Source of the DNA: Aulosira sp. FACHB-615
GTDB taxonomy: Bacteria; Cyanobacteriota; Cyanobacteriia; Cyanobacteriales; Nostocaceae
Direction of reading: 5' to 3'
Length of the DNA: 64,000 bases
Assembly: GCF_014698045.1 (NCBI RefSeq)
Contig: NZ_JACJSE010000002.1
Location: 186,001-250,000, forward strand
Of the stretch, positions 1-8,937 are shown in pieces; position 1 is the first letter of the stretch, and the number at the start of each line of letters is the position of its first letter. Under the pieces are notes generated by a model. It ran no database searches. It was given only the letters and a program-made list of their open reading frames with translations, and was not told where the DNA came from. Made by a program: the position numbers and the translations under genes.

Positions 1-686
1 TCCTGTTCCCAGGTTCTCACAGCTTGGGCAATTTCTGGCGATTCTGTAGCATGTTTGCGGTCACGCAAAAATTGGTAGATAGCAACAATACCTAAACCAG
101 AAACCACCCGTTCTACCGAAACACGCTGAATATCATGTTTATCCAGCAAATATTTCAGCAATTGAAATTCTAACTCGTTGCGGGGGGCAAAGTCGGTGTG
201 ACCACCTTCGGAGGGAAAAACTTGATAATGATTTCCCTGCTTGATTAAAAAGCCTTGTCCTAATCCTGTACCGGCACCAATTATAGCGATGGGTGCTTCT
301 GGTTTTGGTTTACCTGGTTGTAAAGTCAGCAAATCTGGGGAACTTAACCCAAAAATGCCATAGCCAACAGCCGCAAAGTCATTAATCAAGGAAATTGCCG
401 CGATACCTAATTCTTGTTGCAGACGTTCGGTATCTAAAAACCAAGCTAGGTTAGTAAGTTTAGCAGTGTTGTTGACCACTGGCCCGGCGATCGCAAAACA
501 AGCCTTTTGGGGAGTAGCTGTATTTGCTTTGAGTAAAAATTGCTGTACCATCGGCACTAAATCAGGAAAATCCCCACTGCGATAACTGTCCTCATAAACT
601 GTCTGCAATTCTGATGAATTTGAGGTTTCCACCAATCGCAAAATAGTTTTTGTGCCGCCGATATCTCCTGCTAGTAACAAAGTCAT
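1..686 (-). CDS. glk: Glucokinase (partial, C-terminus beyond window start)
   Basis: ATP-dependent phosphorylation of glucose to glucose 6-phosphate in the cytosol, feeding glycolysis and the oxidative pentose phosphate route. The reading frame starts at the ATG complementary to 684-686 and stays open to base 1, giving about 228 residues of a protein that normally has around 340. The N-terminus has the ROK/hexokinase phosphate-binding motif LLLAGDIGGTKT. It is followed by FAIAGPV, INDFAAVGYG and IIGAGTGLG, the sugar- and nucleotide-binding blocks of bacterial glucokinases. No clear Shine-Dalgarno sequence precedes the ATG. It is followed upstream by the histidine phosphatase gene on the same strand, 124 bp away. 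Confidence 0.93.
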   Translation of the reverse strand, partial: MTLLLAGDIGGTKTILRLVETSNSSELQTVYEDSYRSGDFPDLVPMVQQFLLKANTATPQKACFAIAGPVVNNTAKLTNLAWFLDTERLQQELGIAAISLINDFAAVGYGIFGLSSPDLLTLQPGKPKPEAPIAIIGAGTGLGQGFLIKQGNHYQVFPSEGGHTDFAPRNELEFQLLKYLLDKHDIQRVSVERVVSGLGIVAIYQFLRDRKHATESPEIAQAVRTWEQ

Positions 687-810
687 AAATAATTACTTAG
701 TAGTTTAGTTATTGTTTTTGTAGAATTAATTCCCGCCTGAAAATAGATTCAGACTTCATCTTTCATCTTCTTACGGCTTATAACCCCAGTCTTCTCTCCT
801 GTTGCGGAAT

Positions 811-1458
811 TTACGCAAATCGAACCACTTCTTCGACTTGAGTTAAATGAGAAGTATCCCCCTTTAGTTCTAACAACCATTCTGGGCCTTGAAGTACAAC
901 CTTGACTAAAGAACATAAAGAAGCTTTAACTTCGGTTTTGGCAACTTCTCCCACTAACCCCATTGCTGCGCCTAACACAGAAGCACCATGCGCTACCAAT
1001 AAAATTTGTTCGGGAAAACATTCTGTGGCTAAACATCTGGCTGTTTGTCCAGAACGTGCGCGTACTTGTTCGTGAGTTTCGGGATATTTAGCGGCGATGC
1101 GTGGTGTGTAGCTATGGTCAATCCTGGGAAATAATTCTTTTAAGGCAAGAGTAGAAAGTCTTTCTGGTTCTTCTGTCATCCATTCAGGATTTAACCATTC
1201 ACTCAAACCTGTTTCTAATTTGATAGATAAATCCAAGGCTTCGGCTACTGCATTAGCTGTTTGCACCGTTCGCAAAAAGGGAGAAGCAAAAATATGGGTG
1301 ATTTTCTCACTTTTCAAGCGTTGAGCTAATTGTTTTGCCTGCACGAAACCATCATCAGATAAAGGCGGATCGTAACGTCGTTCGGCGGTGAGGAACCAAT
1401 CAGGATTTACAAAGTCGAGGCGGTTGGCGTGTCTTGCTATCCAGACTATTTGACTCAT
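811..1458 (-). CDS. Histidine phosphatase family protein (phosphoglycerate mutase-like)
   Basis: A 215-residue member of the histidine phosphatase superfamily, which transfers phosphate through a catalytic histidine. The N-terminal IARHANR places the catalytic His at residue 10. The sequence ASPFLRTVQTA carries the conserved phosphate-binding arginine, and LLVAHGASV holds the second histidine. The length fits SixA/GpmB-type phosphatases. The substrate cannot be read from the sequence: phosphosugars, phosphoglycerate or a phosphoprotein are all possible. It lies upstream of glucokinase on the same strand, so co-transcription is possible but not shown. Confidence 0.88.
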   Translation of the reverse strand: MSQIVWIARHANRLDFVNPDWFLTAERRYDPPLSDDGFVQAKQLAQRLKSEKITHIFASPFLRTVQTANAVAEALDLSIKLETGLSEWLNPEWMTEEPERLSTLALKELFPRIDHSYTPRIAAKYPETHEQVRARSGQTARCLATECFPEQILLVAHGASVLGAAMGLVGEVAKTEVKASLCSLVKVVLQGPEWLLELKGDTSHLTQVEEVVRFA

Positions 1459-1611
1459 GGGTGTTTTCAGGCCAGTAAAGTTTACACCTAGAAAAAATTA
1501 AGGTGCTAAAAGATGGTTGCAAACCCAATATTATGACAAATCTTGTAATGTTTTGTAATAATTAAATGTTTTCACAGGTATAAACTCAGATAATCAATTT
1601 CCTAAATATTT

Positions 1612-1754
1612 AGGACTTACGCAAAAAAAACGAAAAAATAAGGTTTTAGTAAAGGGTGCGGGGGTATAAGGGTGTAAGTATTCAAAACTCTTACACTCCA
1701 TACCCTTTCACCCCCACACCCAATCCCCACAGACAATTGTGGTGCGTAAGTCCT
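1612..1754. repeat. Palindromic intergenic repeat, AGGACTTACGC family
   Basis: A 143-bp element bounded by perfect terminal inverted repeats: AGGACTTACGC at the left end and GCGTAAGTCCT at the right. The interior is G/C-tract rich and itself partly self-complementary. Related copies or fragments occur at about 7832, 19030 and 34709-34841. The element fills most of the 446-bp gap between the phosphatase and cysC. The open frame across it is low-complexity and is not taken as a gene. Confidence 0.75.
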
Positions 1755-1904
1755 GAGATTCTGGACTGCGATCAACAAACACTCCCTAGAAATATAAGTA
1801 TAAAATTTGTAATATATGATACTTAGATTCAGTCTTCCTGATCTATCCACCTACATCAGATTGACATTTAGTCACAGTTATTAAAGATTTATTGTAGAGG
1901 TAAG

Positions 1905-2486
1905 ATGGTAGAGAAACAGCGTGGTATCACAATCTGGTTAACTGGTTTGAGTGGTGCTGGTAAAACCACTATCTGTCAGTTTTTGGAAACAGAACTGCGA
2001 TCGCAAGAATATAAACTGGAAGTACTCGATGGTGACGTAATTCGTCAAAACTTAAGCAAAGGTTTAACCTTCAGCAAAGAGGATCGAGACGAAAATATTC
2101 GGCGGATTGGTTTTGTTGCACACTTGCTAACGAGAAATAATGTGATTGTGATTGTTGCGGCTATCTCGCCATATCGAGCAGTTCGAGAAGAAGTCAAAGC
2201 CAAAATTGGAGATTTTATTGAAGTATATGTCAACGCTCCATTAGAAGTTTGCGAACAGCGTGATATTAAAGGTTTGTATAAAAAAGCCAGAGCCGGGGAA
2301 ATCAAAAACTTTACTGGTATTGATGATATCTACGAAGTACCTCTGACACCCGATGTTGAATGTAAAACCAATCAAGAAACAATTGCTCAAAGCGCCAGTA
2401 AAATTTTAAATAAATTAGAAGAATTAAGATATATCCAACCTTTCACATCACCCCAATTACAAAATCATCATTCACCTGTAGGATAA
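1905..2486 (+). CDS. cysC: Adenylylsulfate kinase
   Basis: Phosphorylates adenosine 5'-phosphosulfate (APS) to PAPS in assimilatory sulfate metabolism. The 193-residue protein has the Walker A motif GLSGAGKT at residues 14-21. The signature ISPYRAVREEVK contains the conserved serine of the APS kinase active site, and VYVNAPLEVCEQRD and GLYKKARAGEIKNFTGID are further family blocks. The length is usual for a stand-alone CysC. The start ATG is preceded by AGAGGTAAG, a reasonable ribosome-binding site. The gene stands alone; no ATP sulfurylase or PAPS reductase gene is adjacent. Confidence 0.95.
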   Translation: MVEKQRGITIWLTGLSGAGKTTICQFLETELRSQEYKLEVLDGDVIRQNLSKGLTFSKEDRDENIRRIGFVAHLLTRNNVIVIVAAISPYRAVREEVKAKIGDFIEVYVNAPLEVCEQRDIKGLYKKARAGEIKNFTGIDDIYEVPLTPDVECKTNQETIAQSASKILNKLEELRYIQPFTSPQLQNHHSPVG

Positions 2487-2634
2487 AAATTATGAATTTA
2501 TGGATCTTCTCTAGTATTAGTTGATAAATCAGTTGGGATTTTGCTTGAAGAGACCATTTATAAAGTAAATATGAGAAATTCTAGTTTTACTTTATAAATC
2601 ATCTCTGAGTTATTTGAACAATAGAGAAGTTATG

Positions 2635-2760
2635 TAGGACTCATATTTGATTTGGGAAAAAAATCAGTACACTCAGATCAGGCTTCTTTCCTACTCCCGA
2701 CTCCCCATTCCCTATTCCCGACCTACACAAATAAATTCAGAAATCAAACCGGATTCCTAT
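2635..2760 (-). repeat. MITE-like element, ATAGGA family, copy 1
   Basis: About 127-bp element with imperfect terminal inverted repeats of roughly 26 bp. One end reads TAGGACTCATATTTGATTT, the other (complement) ATAGGAATCCGGTTTGATTT. The central part consists of the CTACTCCC/CATTCCC type pyrimidine run seen in all copies. It fills most of the gap between cysC and the AAA-like ATPase gene, and its right end provides the TAG stop codon of that gene. Five other copies lie at 4281, 35441, 36806, 42147 and 56222. Confidence 0.85.
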
Positions 2761-4184
2761 ACCATTGTTGTATGTAGCTGTTTTTGAAAATAATTACGGT
2801 AAAGTTCGCAACGCGGTAGAATGCGATCGCCATCAAAACAAATCAATCCTAAACTTTCCAGTTTATAAGCATCAATAGGGTCAACAGACATGCTTGCCTG
2901 TGAGCCAACTAGCTCAGTATATTTTTTAACCAAATTGGGATTACCTTGTAATTTAATCCAGTGTCGCCAGAGGTGATGGCGATAGATCCCTCCGTTGGCG
3001 ATCGCTTCTGTGATCAAATCTTGTAAAGTAGTAATACCAGAAGCTAGATGATATAAAGCTAGTTGAATTAAAGCTGGATGACCACCAACTAAAGACATCA
3101 ATTGAGTAGATTCTTGACCAGGACTCCAGTCTAACTCATATCTTCTGGCTAAATCTTCCACCTGGGTTTGAGTAAATTCACTCAGACGTATAGGTAAGCC
3201 AATATTAAATGGAGAACGATTAATATCTAGAGAAACATATTGTTCTGTAGAATATACCACTACTAATCTCAGTTTTTGCCAAGTTTGATTTTGACGTGCT
3301 TCCTCACACCAAGAACGCAACAAAGCAAAAAATTCTTGAGCTATGTGGGGATAATCAAAAAACCGATCCACATCACTCAATACCAATACTATGGGGTTAT
3401 CACTTTGTTGCAGAATATACTTTTGTAAGTAGAAACTACAGCTTAATTTATAACCAACCTCTTCATCCCATTCATCATCCAAGTTAGGCTCAATTTCTAA
3501 TTGTTGGGCAATTTCCCAGCAAAGACAACGCAAAAGCTTATTTAAATCAGTCAAACAATGGTTATCTATTTGATGACAATTAACATTAACAGTCCGATAT
3601 TTTTTGAGATTTGCAAAAGCTAAAAGACGTAATACTAAAGAACTTTTACCCATCTGTCTCGGAGCGCGAATCCGAATCAAACAACCTGGGCGAGTAATTT
3701 CTCGACAAACTATTTCTTCTATTGGTGGACGTTCAATATATAAGGGAGAATCTAAAGCTACAGGGCCATTGGGATATAACCAATACTGTTCTTGGTGATG
3801 AGAAAATTGAGCAAAATTATCTGTTTGCAAGGATGAATATTTTGATAGAAAACTGAATATTCCTGTTTCTTCTGCGTCATTTAAAATAGTGTAATCTTCT
3901 TTTTGTAGTTTTAAATTAAATGCACTAAAGCATAATTTGAGAGTTTTTTGATCTACACCTTTACTCAAAGACCATAATCGGCTTAAAGTTTTTGTAGAAA
4001 TATTTACCTGTCTGCTCAGTTCCTCTAAAGTTAAACGATATCCCTGATTTTTAAGAATTTCCCAAGATATAATTGCTTCTTGTAAACGTTGTATACCTGT
4101 GGAAGTGAGTATAACACCTCTCCTTCTCTTAGTTTTATGTTGCTGTAAATTCATGGTTTTTGGAGCAAAATTTTTGGCGTACAT
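2757..4184 (-). CDS. AAA-like domain protein with N-terminal helix-turn-helix
   Basis: A 475-residue predicted NTPase of the cyanobacterial AAA-like (AAA_35) type. Residues 30-100 include a helix-turn-helix-like stretch (LTLEELSRQVNISTKTLSRL). Around residue 138 the family start PNGPVALDSPLYIERPP appears, followed by the P-loop RAPRQMGKSSLV at about 173-183. Walker B-like LVLSDVDRFF follows further on. Relatives are often fused to signalling or repeat domains; here the AAA-like module is fused only to the DNA-binding-like part. No partner gene is evident. The last codon and the TAG stop fall at the junction with a repeat element (2635-2760), so the natural C-terminus may have been altered by that insertion. 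Confidence 0.85.
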   Translation of the reverse strand: MYAKNFAPKTMNLQQHKTKRRRGVILTSTGIQRLQEAIISWEILKNQGYRLTLEELSRQVNISTKTLSRLWSLSKGVDQKTLKLCFSAFNLKLQKEDYTILNDAEETGIFSFLSKYSSLQTDNFAQFSHHQEQYWLYPNGPVALDSPLYIERPPIEEIVCREITRPGCLIRIRAPRQMGKSSLVLRLLAFANLKKYRTVNVNCHQIDNHCLTDLNKLLRCLCWEIAQQLEIEPNLDDEWDEEVGYKLSCSFYLQKYILQQSDNPIVLVLSDVDRFFDYPHIAQEFFALLRSWCEEARQNQTWQKLRLVVVYSTEQYVSLDINRSPFNIGLPIRLSEFTQTQVEDLARRYELDWSPGQESTQLMSLVGGHPALIQLALYHLASGITTLQDLITEAIANGGIYRHHLWRHWIKLQGNPNLVKKYTELVGSQASMSVDPIDAYKLESLGLICFDGDRILPRCELYRNYFQKQLHTTMV

Positions 4185-4280
4185 AAAATCTAATGGATAA
4201 ATTGTGATGGTTTATCTATGCCGAGAATTAGAGGGAAACTAGTATGTATTTTGCTCTACTTGCTTTAAGTGTCAAGAGTT

Positions 4281-4407
4281 ATAGGAATCCGGTTTGATTT
4301 CTGAATTTATTTGTGTAGGTCGGGAATAGGGAATGGGGAGTCGGGAGTAGGAAAGAAGCCTGATCTGAGTGTACTGATTTTTTTCCCAAATCAAAGATGA
4401 GTCCTAT
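4281..4407 (+). repeat. MITE-like element, ATAGGA family, copy 2
   Basis: A 127-bp copy in the opposite orientation to copy 1, with left end ATAGGAATCCGGTTTGATTT and right end (complement) ATAGGACTCATCTTTGATTT. With copy 1 it brackets the AAA-like gene, the ATAGGAATCC ends of both copies facing inward. It lies in the 457-bp gap upstream of that gene, next to a second, unrelated palindromic element at 4446-4600. Confidence 0.85.
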
Positions 4408-4445
4408 ATTTAGCAAAGTAATTGTGATTTAGTTCACAGTATCTG

Positions 4446-4600
4446 ATACCAATTTTATGTAAATCTGCACAGTATTTTACCCCTCCCTAACCCTCCCCTT
4501 TATAAGGGGAGGGAACTAGATTGTCTTATTTCCCCCCTTTCCAAGGGGGGAATAAGGGGGGTAATTGATTTTTATATGCGTCTTCATATTAAATTGGTAT
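4446..4600. repeat. Palindromic repeat with ATACCAATTT termini
   Basis: A 155-bp element delimited by ATACCAATTT and its complement AAATTGGTAT. The interior holds two further hairpins made of G/C runs (CCCTCCC...GGGAGGG near 4482-4513 and CCCCCC...GGGGGG near 4535-4560). A related element with the same termini lies at 63462-63571 beside the CRISPR array, and a single end occurs near 56160-56190. Confidence 0.7.
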
Positions 4601-4641
4601 GAGATGGCAAAACATGATATTGTTTGTGGCTTATTTATTAT

Positions 4642-5046
4642 TTAAAGAACAGATTCACATTCAGGTTTTACACTCCAGCCTAAAGCGCAAATAATTTGCT
4701 CAGGTAAAGTTAAGGGGTTAAAAGGTTTAGCAATTGCTTTCACCACACCAAGTTGCTGGAGTTGTTGTGAAGTAAACCAATCAGCAATTACACTCAAAAA
4801 AATTATTGGAATTAATTTAGTTGAATGTCTTTCGTGAAATCTATGCAAAAATGTCGTAACGTCCATACCGGGCATAACAACATCCAGCAGGATAGCATCA
4901 GGAGATTCTACCTCTAGGTGTTGAAGGGCGGCTTGGGCGGAAGCAGCAGTTATAACTTTCCATCCCACCAAATCGTGTAAACAAATTTGTACCAGTTCTC
5001 GAATAGTCGGTTCATCATCAATTAACAATATTGTCTTGATGGTCAT
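4642..5046 (-). CDS. Single-domain response regulator (CheY-like receiver)
   Basis: A 134-residue stand-alone receiver domain that accepts phosphate from a histidine kinase or phosphotransfer protein. The acidic pocket is formed by DDE at residues 10-12. The phospho-acceptor is Asp55 in AILLDVVMPGMD, and the conserved lysine lies in AIAKPFNP. No output domain is present, so it acts by protein contact or within a phosphorelay. It lies upstream of a second single-domain receiver on the same strand; a 226-bp gap separates the two. No kinase gene is directly adjacent. Confidence 0.92.
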   Translation of the reverse strand: MTIKTILLIDDEPTIRELVQICLHDLVGWKVITAASAQAALQHLEVESPDAILLDVVMPGMDVTTFLHRFHERHSTKLIPIIFLSVIADWFTSQQLQQLGVVKAIAKPFNPLTLPEQIICALGWSVKPECESVL

Positions 5047-5160
5047 GTAAAAAACGCTGGATGAATAGTGATGAACTCAGCTTAAATCAAGAAAATAAGA
5101 AACTGATAAGGGTGTTCAATGATCATTTGTTATTGGTCATGATTATCTACCTCCAGGGGT

Positions 5161-5250
5161 GTGGGAAGGGTGGGAGGATGGTGAAGAAATCTTTCCCCCC
5201 ACACTCCCCACACTCCCCACACTCCCCATACGTGAGAAATTCGTTATCTA
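5161..5250. repeat. G/C-run low-complexity repeat (CACACTCCC units)
   Basis: The gap between the two receivers holds a purine-rich run followed by about four tandem CCCACACTCCCC-type units. A related block in inverted orientation, sharing the stretch AAGATTTCTTCACCATCCTC, occurs at about 19064-19165. No gene is supported here. Confidence 0.55.
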
Positions 5251-5272
5251 CTCCCAACTCCCCTAATTAGGC

Positions 5273-5644
5273 TTACCAAGCAAGGATTTGAGCTATTTGT
5301 TCACAAATCAGAACGGGGTTAAATGGTTTATTGATGATGCCTTCTATATCTAATTGAGCAAAACGCTTGTAGTCGTCTGGTAAGACTTTGGCGGTGAGTA
5401 GAATTATGGGAATTGTTTGGGTTTTAGGGTTGGCTTTGATTTGCTCGTAAAATTGAAACCCATCCATATCAGGCATAGACACATCTAGGAGAATAGCATC
5501 TAAAATCTGCTCTTGGACTTGTAAAAGTCCTTCATGGCCTGATTGGGCGGGTATTGTTTCCCAGCCACCTAAATCTTCTAAGCATGTGCAGGCTAAATCT
5601 CGAAGTGATTCTTCATCATCGATGACAAGAATGCGTTTGCTCAT
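5273..5644 (-). CDS. Single-domain response regulator (CheY-like receiver)
   Basis: A 123-residue receiver domain with all expected residues: acidic pair DDE at 9-11, phospho-acceptor Asp54 in ILLDVSMPDMDG, Thr in ILLTAK, and Lys in INKPFNP. It resembles the neighbouring receiver at 4642-5046; both share a WxxIPAxS/WKVITAAS-like stretch and the PFNP end, which suggests duplication. It probably relays phosphate in the same network as the large regulator encoded upstream at 5819-7642, but no experiment or motif fixes its partner. Confidence 0.93.
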   Translation of the reverse strand: MSKRILVIDDEESLRDLACTCLEDLGGWETIPAQSGHEGLLQVQEQILDAILLDVSMPDMDGFQFYEQIKANPKTQTIPIILLTAKVLPDDYKRFAQLDIEGIINKPFNPVLICEQIAQILAW

Positions 5645-5818
5645 GGTTCTGTTAATGCTACTGACAAAATTGTGGAAGTGCGATCGCTTGGGTGGTAAGG
5701 TAATTAATACAGCAGACTCGATGTTGATGAATGATTGAAAAAAGTAACGAGTAAAAAATTTACTTATTACTCATTACTCATTACTTAATACTCAGAGTAC
5801 TGTATGAGTGTGGTCTTA

Positions 5819-7642
5819 TTAAGTCAAGAGTTGTTGCTGTACACGATAGCGATCAATTCGGCTCATAACACGATGGATTAAATCTGTCCCCACCACAGGT
5901 TTCCCAATAAAATCATCGGCTCCTGCTGCTAATACTTGTTGAACAGATTTCATATCTTTATGGGCAGTTACTACTAAAATTGGTAAATTTCTCCAATGAG
6001 GATCTTGTCTCACCACCCGACACAAGTCTACACCACTATATGTCGGCATTTCTAAATCAATCATTAATAAATCAGGTTGAGTTTCAACCAGTGCTTCCCA
6101 AAATTTTTGCGGATTTTGCAATGTCTTGACTTGTAATCCCCAAGATAGCAGTATGTTGCTCAATATCTCCAGCATCATCGGATCATCGTCTAAAATCATC
6201 ACCTTCGCTGGATGAGCCGGAGTTTTGGGTAAAACTTGGGTGATTACCTGAAAAACTTCCCTAGTGTTGGGGTTAGAGAGAAATCCTTGGACACCAGCAC
6301 GAGCCACCGCAACTCGCTGCGTTAAATTTTCCTGCTCGGCGATGACAAAAATTGGGATTTTGGGAAACTGTTGTTTGAGTTTATTCAGCAGTTGTAAACT
6401 CTTTGGCATTGATGCTTGCTCATTTAAATAAAGCAAAATCACCTTGGGCAGTTGTGAAACTTGATGTTGAATACTCTCCCAATTCATCGCTACTTCTATC
6501 TGCATTCCCCAATTCACAGCTTCCGTTTTGAGTTGGTGATTAAAAGATTGATCATTGATAGCCAGCACGAGAGGAAGTTGGATATTGACAAATTGCTCAA
6601 AGGTGCTGGATGTGGGTGGTTGAGTGAGTGTTTCTTGGATTTGAGTAATTAATTGCGATAGTTTCACTGCATCCTGTGAGGTGAGATTTTTATCCTGAAT
6701 CAGCAAATGTTCAATAGACTGAGCTAACTTTGAGCCTGTGCTGTAACCAAACGAGCCTAATGTTCCGGCTAGTTTATGTGCTTCTTGACTGGTTTGCTGT
6801 CGTAGTTTAGATGATAGTTGTCCTTGCTGTAAGGCTTGTGCAGCTTGTTCTAGCAAACTTACTCGTTGGTGAAATGTATCTTTGTAGCGTTCTAGAGTTT
6901 TCTTGATAGAAGCGATCGCAGTTTGCCGTTTTGCTGTTATTGTGATGTCTGTCTGCTGAGTTTGTGGCACAGTCTTCAGCCGATAACCCAAACCATAAAC
7001 TGTCTCTAATAATTCCGCAGACATTCCTGCTGTTTTCAGCTTGTGTCGCAAGTCTTTAATCAAATTAGTCACAGCGCCTTCACTAGGTGACGTATCGATT
7101 GACCAAAGACGGTCAATAATTTCACTGCGACTAAATACGCGCTGTGGATGACGCAAAAACAGCCCTAGCAAACTATATTCCTTGGGACTTAAAGATATAA
7201 CTTTATCTTGGTATGTCACTTCTGCTGAGACGGTATTAATGCAGAGATTTTCCCAACGCAGCAGACTTGGTGTTAGTTCTGTCTGTCCACGCCGCAGCAA
7301 TGCTCTTATCCTGGCTAATAATTCTGAAATATCGTAAGGTTTTGTGACGTAATCATCTGCACCTGCATCCAATCCTGTAACCACATCATGACTGTGGTCT
7401 TTCGCTGTAAGCAACAAAATCGGCTTCTGCACCCCCTGAGCGCGGAGTTGACGACAAAGATTAATTCCATCGAGTTTGGGTATCAGCAAATCTAACAATA
7501 TCAAGTCAAAATTAGACAAGCTTGCTAAAGCCAATCCATTTTGACCATCGGTTGCTAATTCAACTGTATAATACTCCGCCTTGAGAACATCACTCAGTAC
7601 GGATGCAGTTGGTAAATCATCTTCTACCAGCAGAATTTTCAC
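5819..7642 (-). CDS. Five-module response regulator: REC, winged helix, HPt, degenerate REC, REC
   Basis: A 607-residue OmpR-type transcription regulator with added phosphorelay modules. Residues 1-115 form a receiver (Asp51 in LILLDLLIP, Lys in VTKPYD). Residues 125-225 form a trans_reg_C winged helix ending in LETVYGLGYRL. Residues 255-340 look like an HPt domain with the candidate phospho-His289 in EAHKLAGTLGSFGY. Residues 355-470 resemble a receiver lacking the acceptor Asp (VILLYLNEQ in its place). Residues 478-600 are a complete receiver (Asp529 in LLMIDLEMP). Such a chain could both receive and pass on phosphate before contacting DNA. Two single-domain receivers lie downstream on the same strand. 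Confidence 0.9.
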   Translation of the reverse strand: MKILLVEDDLPTASVLSDVLKAEYYTVELATDGQNGLALASLSNFDLILLDLLIPKLDGINLCRQLRAQGVQKPILLLTAKDHSHDVVTGLDAGADDYVTKPYDISELLARIRALLRRGQTELTPSLLRWENLCINTVSAEVTYQDKVISLSPKEYSLLGLFLRHPQRVFSRSEIIDRLWSIDTSPSEGAVTNLIKDLRHKLKTAGMSAELLETVYGLGYRLKTVPQTQQTDITITAKRQTAIASIKKTLERYKDTFHQRVSLLEQAAQALQQGQLSSKLRQQTSQEAHKLAGTLGSFGYSTGSKLAQSIEHLLIQDKNLTSQDAVKLSQLITQIQETLTQPPTSSTFEQFVNIQLPLVLAINDQSFNHQLKTEAVNWGMQIEVAMNWESIQHQVSQLPKVILLYLNEQASMPKSLQLLNKLKQQFPKIPIFVIAEQENLTQRVAVARAGVQGFLSNPNTREVFQVITQVLPKTPAHPAKVMILDDDPMMLEILSNILLSWGLQVKTLQNPQKFWEALVETQPDLLMIDLEMPTYSGVDLCRVVRQDPHWRNLPILVVTAHKDMKSVQQVLAAGADDFIGKPVVGTDLIHRVMSRIDRYRVQQQLLT

Positions 7643-8416
7643 AACTTCTACGATTTCCTAACCAATGAGCCACCCTACTCAGCACAGCCAAAAAAATCTT
7701 AATTTCTGAAAATTAAGCTCATAAGGCGAAATCGCCTCAGATGGTTTTAGCTATGACTTTATTTAGCAGACACTTTTTAAGATACATCTGTTTGCTTGAT
7801 AGAGCAAGCATAAATTATGCCTGATCGCCAGTGGGACTTACGCAAAAACTTTGTCTGTTAAGAATGGGTGTAAAGATAAGTAGTTAGTGCTGCAACTACG
7901 GATACCTTTAAAAGTATACAGACAAATATACGCAAGTTGATCTGCAAAGCATCTGGGATACTGCCTGTAGCATTTTTGCTTTAACCTGCTGACTCTGCGG
8001 ATTGAATAATCAGGCTTTACTCAACAAAACTTTATACTCCCTTGTCTCCTTATCCCCCTACATACATACATAAACCCTGATAGGAAAGTTGAGGATTCAG
8101 AACAAACACTTACTTCTGTACTGGAAGTTTTGTCGTAGTCTTACTTGGATAGCATCTATTGAAATTTTGGTAATTTTTCGCTTATTCATAGTTGATGAAA
8201 TTGTTAAATTAACAATATCGAAAGCAACAAAATTGAAGAAGAAACACCTAAAGAACTTCTACTATTGTTTGCTTTTCAAATCACTGAGTATCAGTCATTG
8301 GTTTGATGTTTGGTTGAGCATTTCAGCTAATTAATATTAGCTAAATGCCAGCCTTTGGAACATTAAATTCTTTGATAAATCAATTCCATTAACTTATTGA
8401 ATAGGGGGGATTTACT
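7643..8416. other. Long intergenic region upstream of the pilin gene
   Basis: A 774-bp non-coding stretch between the divergent regulator gene (5819-7642) and the pilin gene. It contains a fragment of the AGGACTTACGC repeat family at about 7832-7880 (GGGACTTACGCAAAAACTTT). The promoters of both genes must lie here. The open frame at 8089-8334 has no recognisable features and no convincing ribosome-binding site and is not called. Just before the pilin ATG, ATAGGGGGGAT forms a purine-rich ribosome-binding region. Confidence 0.5.
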
Positions 8417-8905
8417 ATGGTTCGTCGTTTTTTAGTTACTGCTGCTTTATTGGTTACAGGTACTTTATTGGCTGCTCCCAGAGCCTTTGCTGAAACTCAA
8501 AATGTTTCTGCAAGCGGTACTATTGCTCCAACTTGTGTTTTTGGAAGTGCTACCGCAGGTACTTTAGGAGTTGCAGGTGCTAACTCAACTTCTATTAGTA
8601 CAGCCAATGGTAGTACTGGTTCAACCAGTGTTACTTGTAACTATGCTGCCAAATTGAGTATCTCTGCACCAACTCAAAGTGGTAGTGATACTGTTGCTTT
8701 AGGTAGTGCCACAAAGACTAGTACATTAACAGCAACTAGTACATCTTTAACTTCAAGTAACACCACGACAAATGCTGGTACTCCTGTGACTTTAGCGACT
8801 GGTGAAGCCACAAATATTTCAATTGGGATGAATGTCAGTAATGGTTCGACTATTATTCCAGCCAGTACATACAATTACACTGTTACTTTAACAGTTGCAC
8901 CATAA
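8417..8905 (+). CDS. Secreted pilin-like protein, spore coat protein U/archaic chaperone-usher type
   Basis: A 162-residue exported protein, probably the structural subunit of a chaperone-usher fibre. Residues 1-25 are a signal peptide (MVRRFLVTAALLVTGTLLA, cleavage after AFA). The mature part is rich in Ser, Thr, Ala and Gly, with two cysteines (Cys40, Cys74) placed as in the intradomain disulfide of archaic-clade pilins. It ends in the beta-strand pattern YNYTVTLTVAP typical of SCPU/fimbrial subunits. The next two genes encode a PapD-like chaperone and an usher-like protein, which supports the assignment. The only subunit gene in the operon is this one; no tip adhesin is seen. The subfamily call rests on pattern recognition. 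Confidence 0.8.
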   Translation: MVRRFLVTAALLVTGTLLAAPRAFAETQNVSASGTIAPTCVFGSATAGTLGVAGANSTSISTANGSTGSTSVTCNYAAKLSISAPTQSGSDTVALGSATKTSTLTATSTSLTSSNTTTNAGTPVTLATGEATNISIGMNVSNGSTIIPASTYNYTVTLTVAP

Positions 8906-8937
8906 GTAATTCTGAACTTGATGTAGGGGGGTTAATG

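Noticed and set aside
1617..1850. 77-codon minus-strand open frame
   Set aside because: It lies across the AGGACTTACGC repeat; composition is low-complexity, and there is no ribosome-binding site or recognisable domain.
5061..5270. 69-codon plus-strand open frame ending in SPHSPHSPY-type repeats
   Set aside because: The frame is produced by the CCCACACTCCCC tandem; it is between two convergent-free receiver genes and has no protein-like features.
8089..8334. 81-codon plus-strand open frame upstream of the pilin gene
   Set aside because: A/T-rich random-like sequence, no ribosome-binding site, no family; more likely leader DNA.
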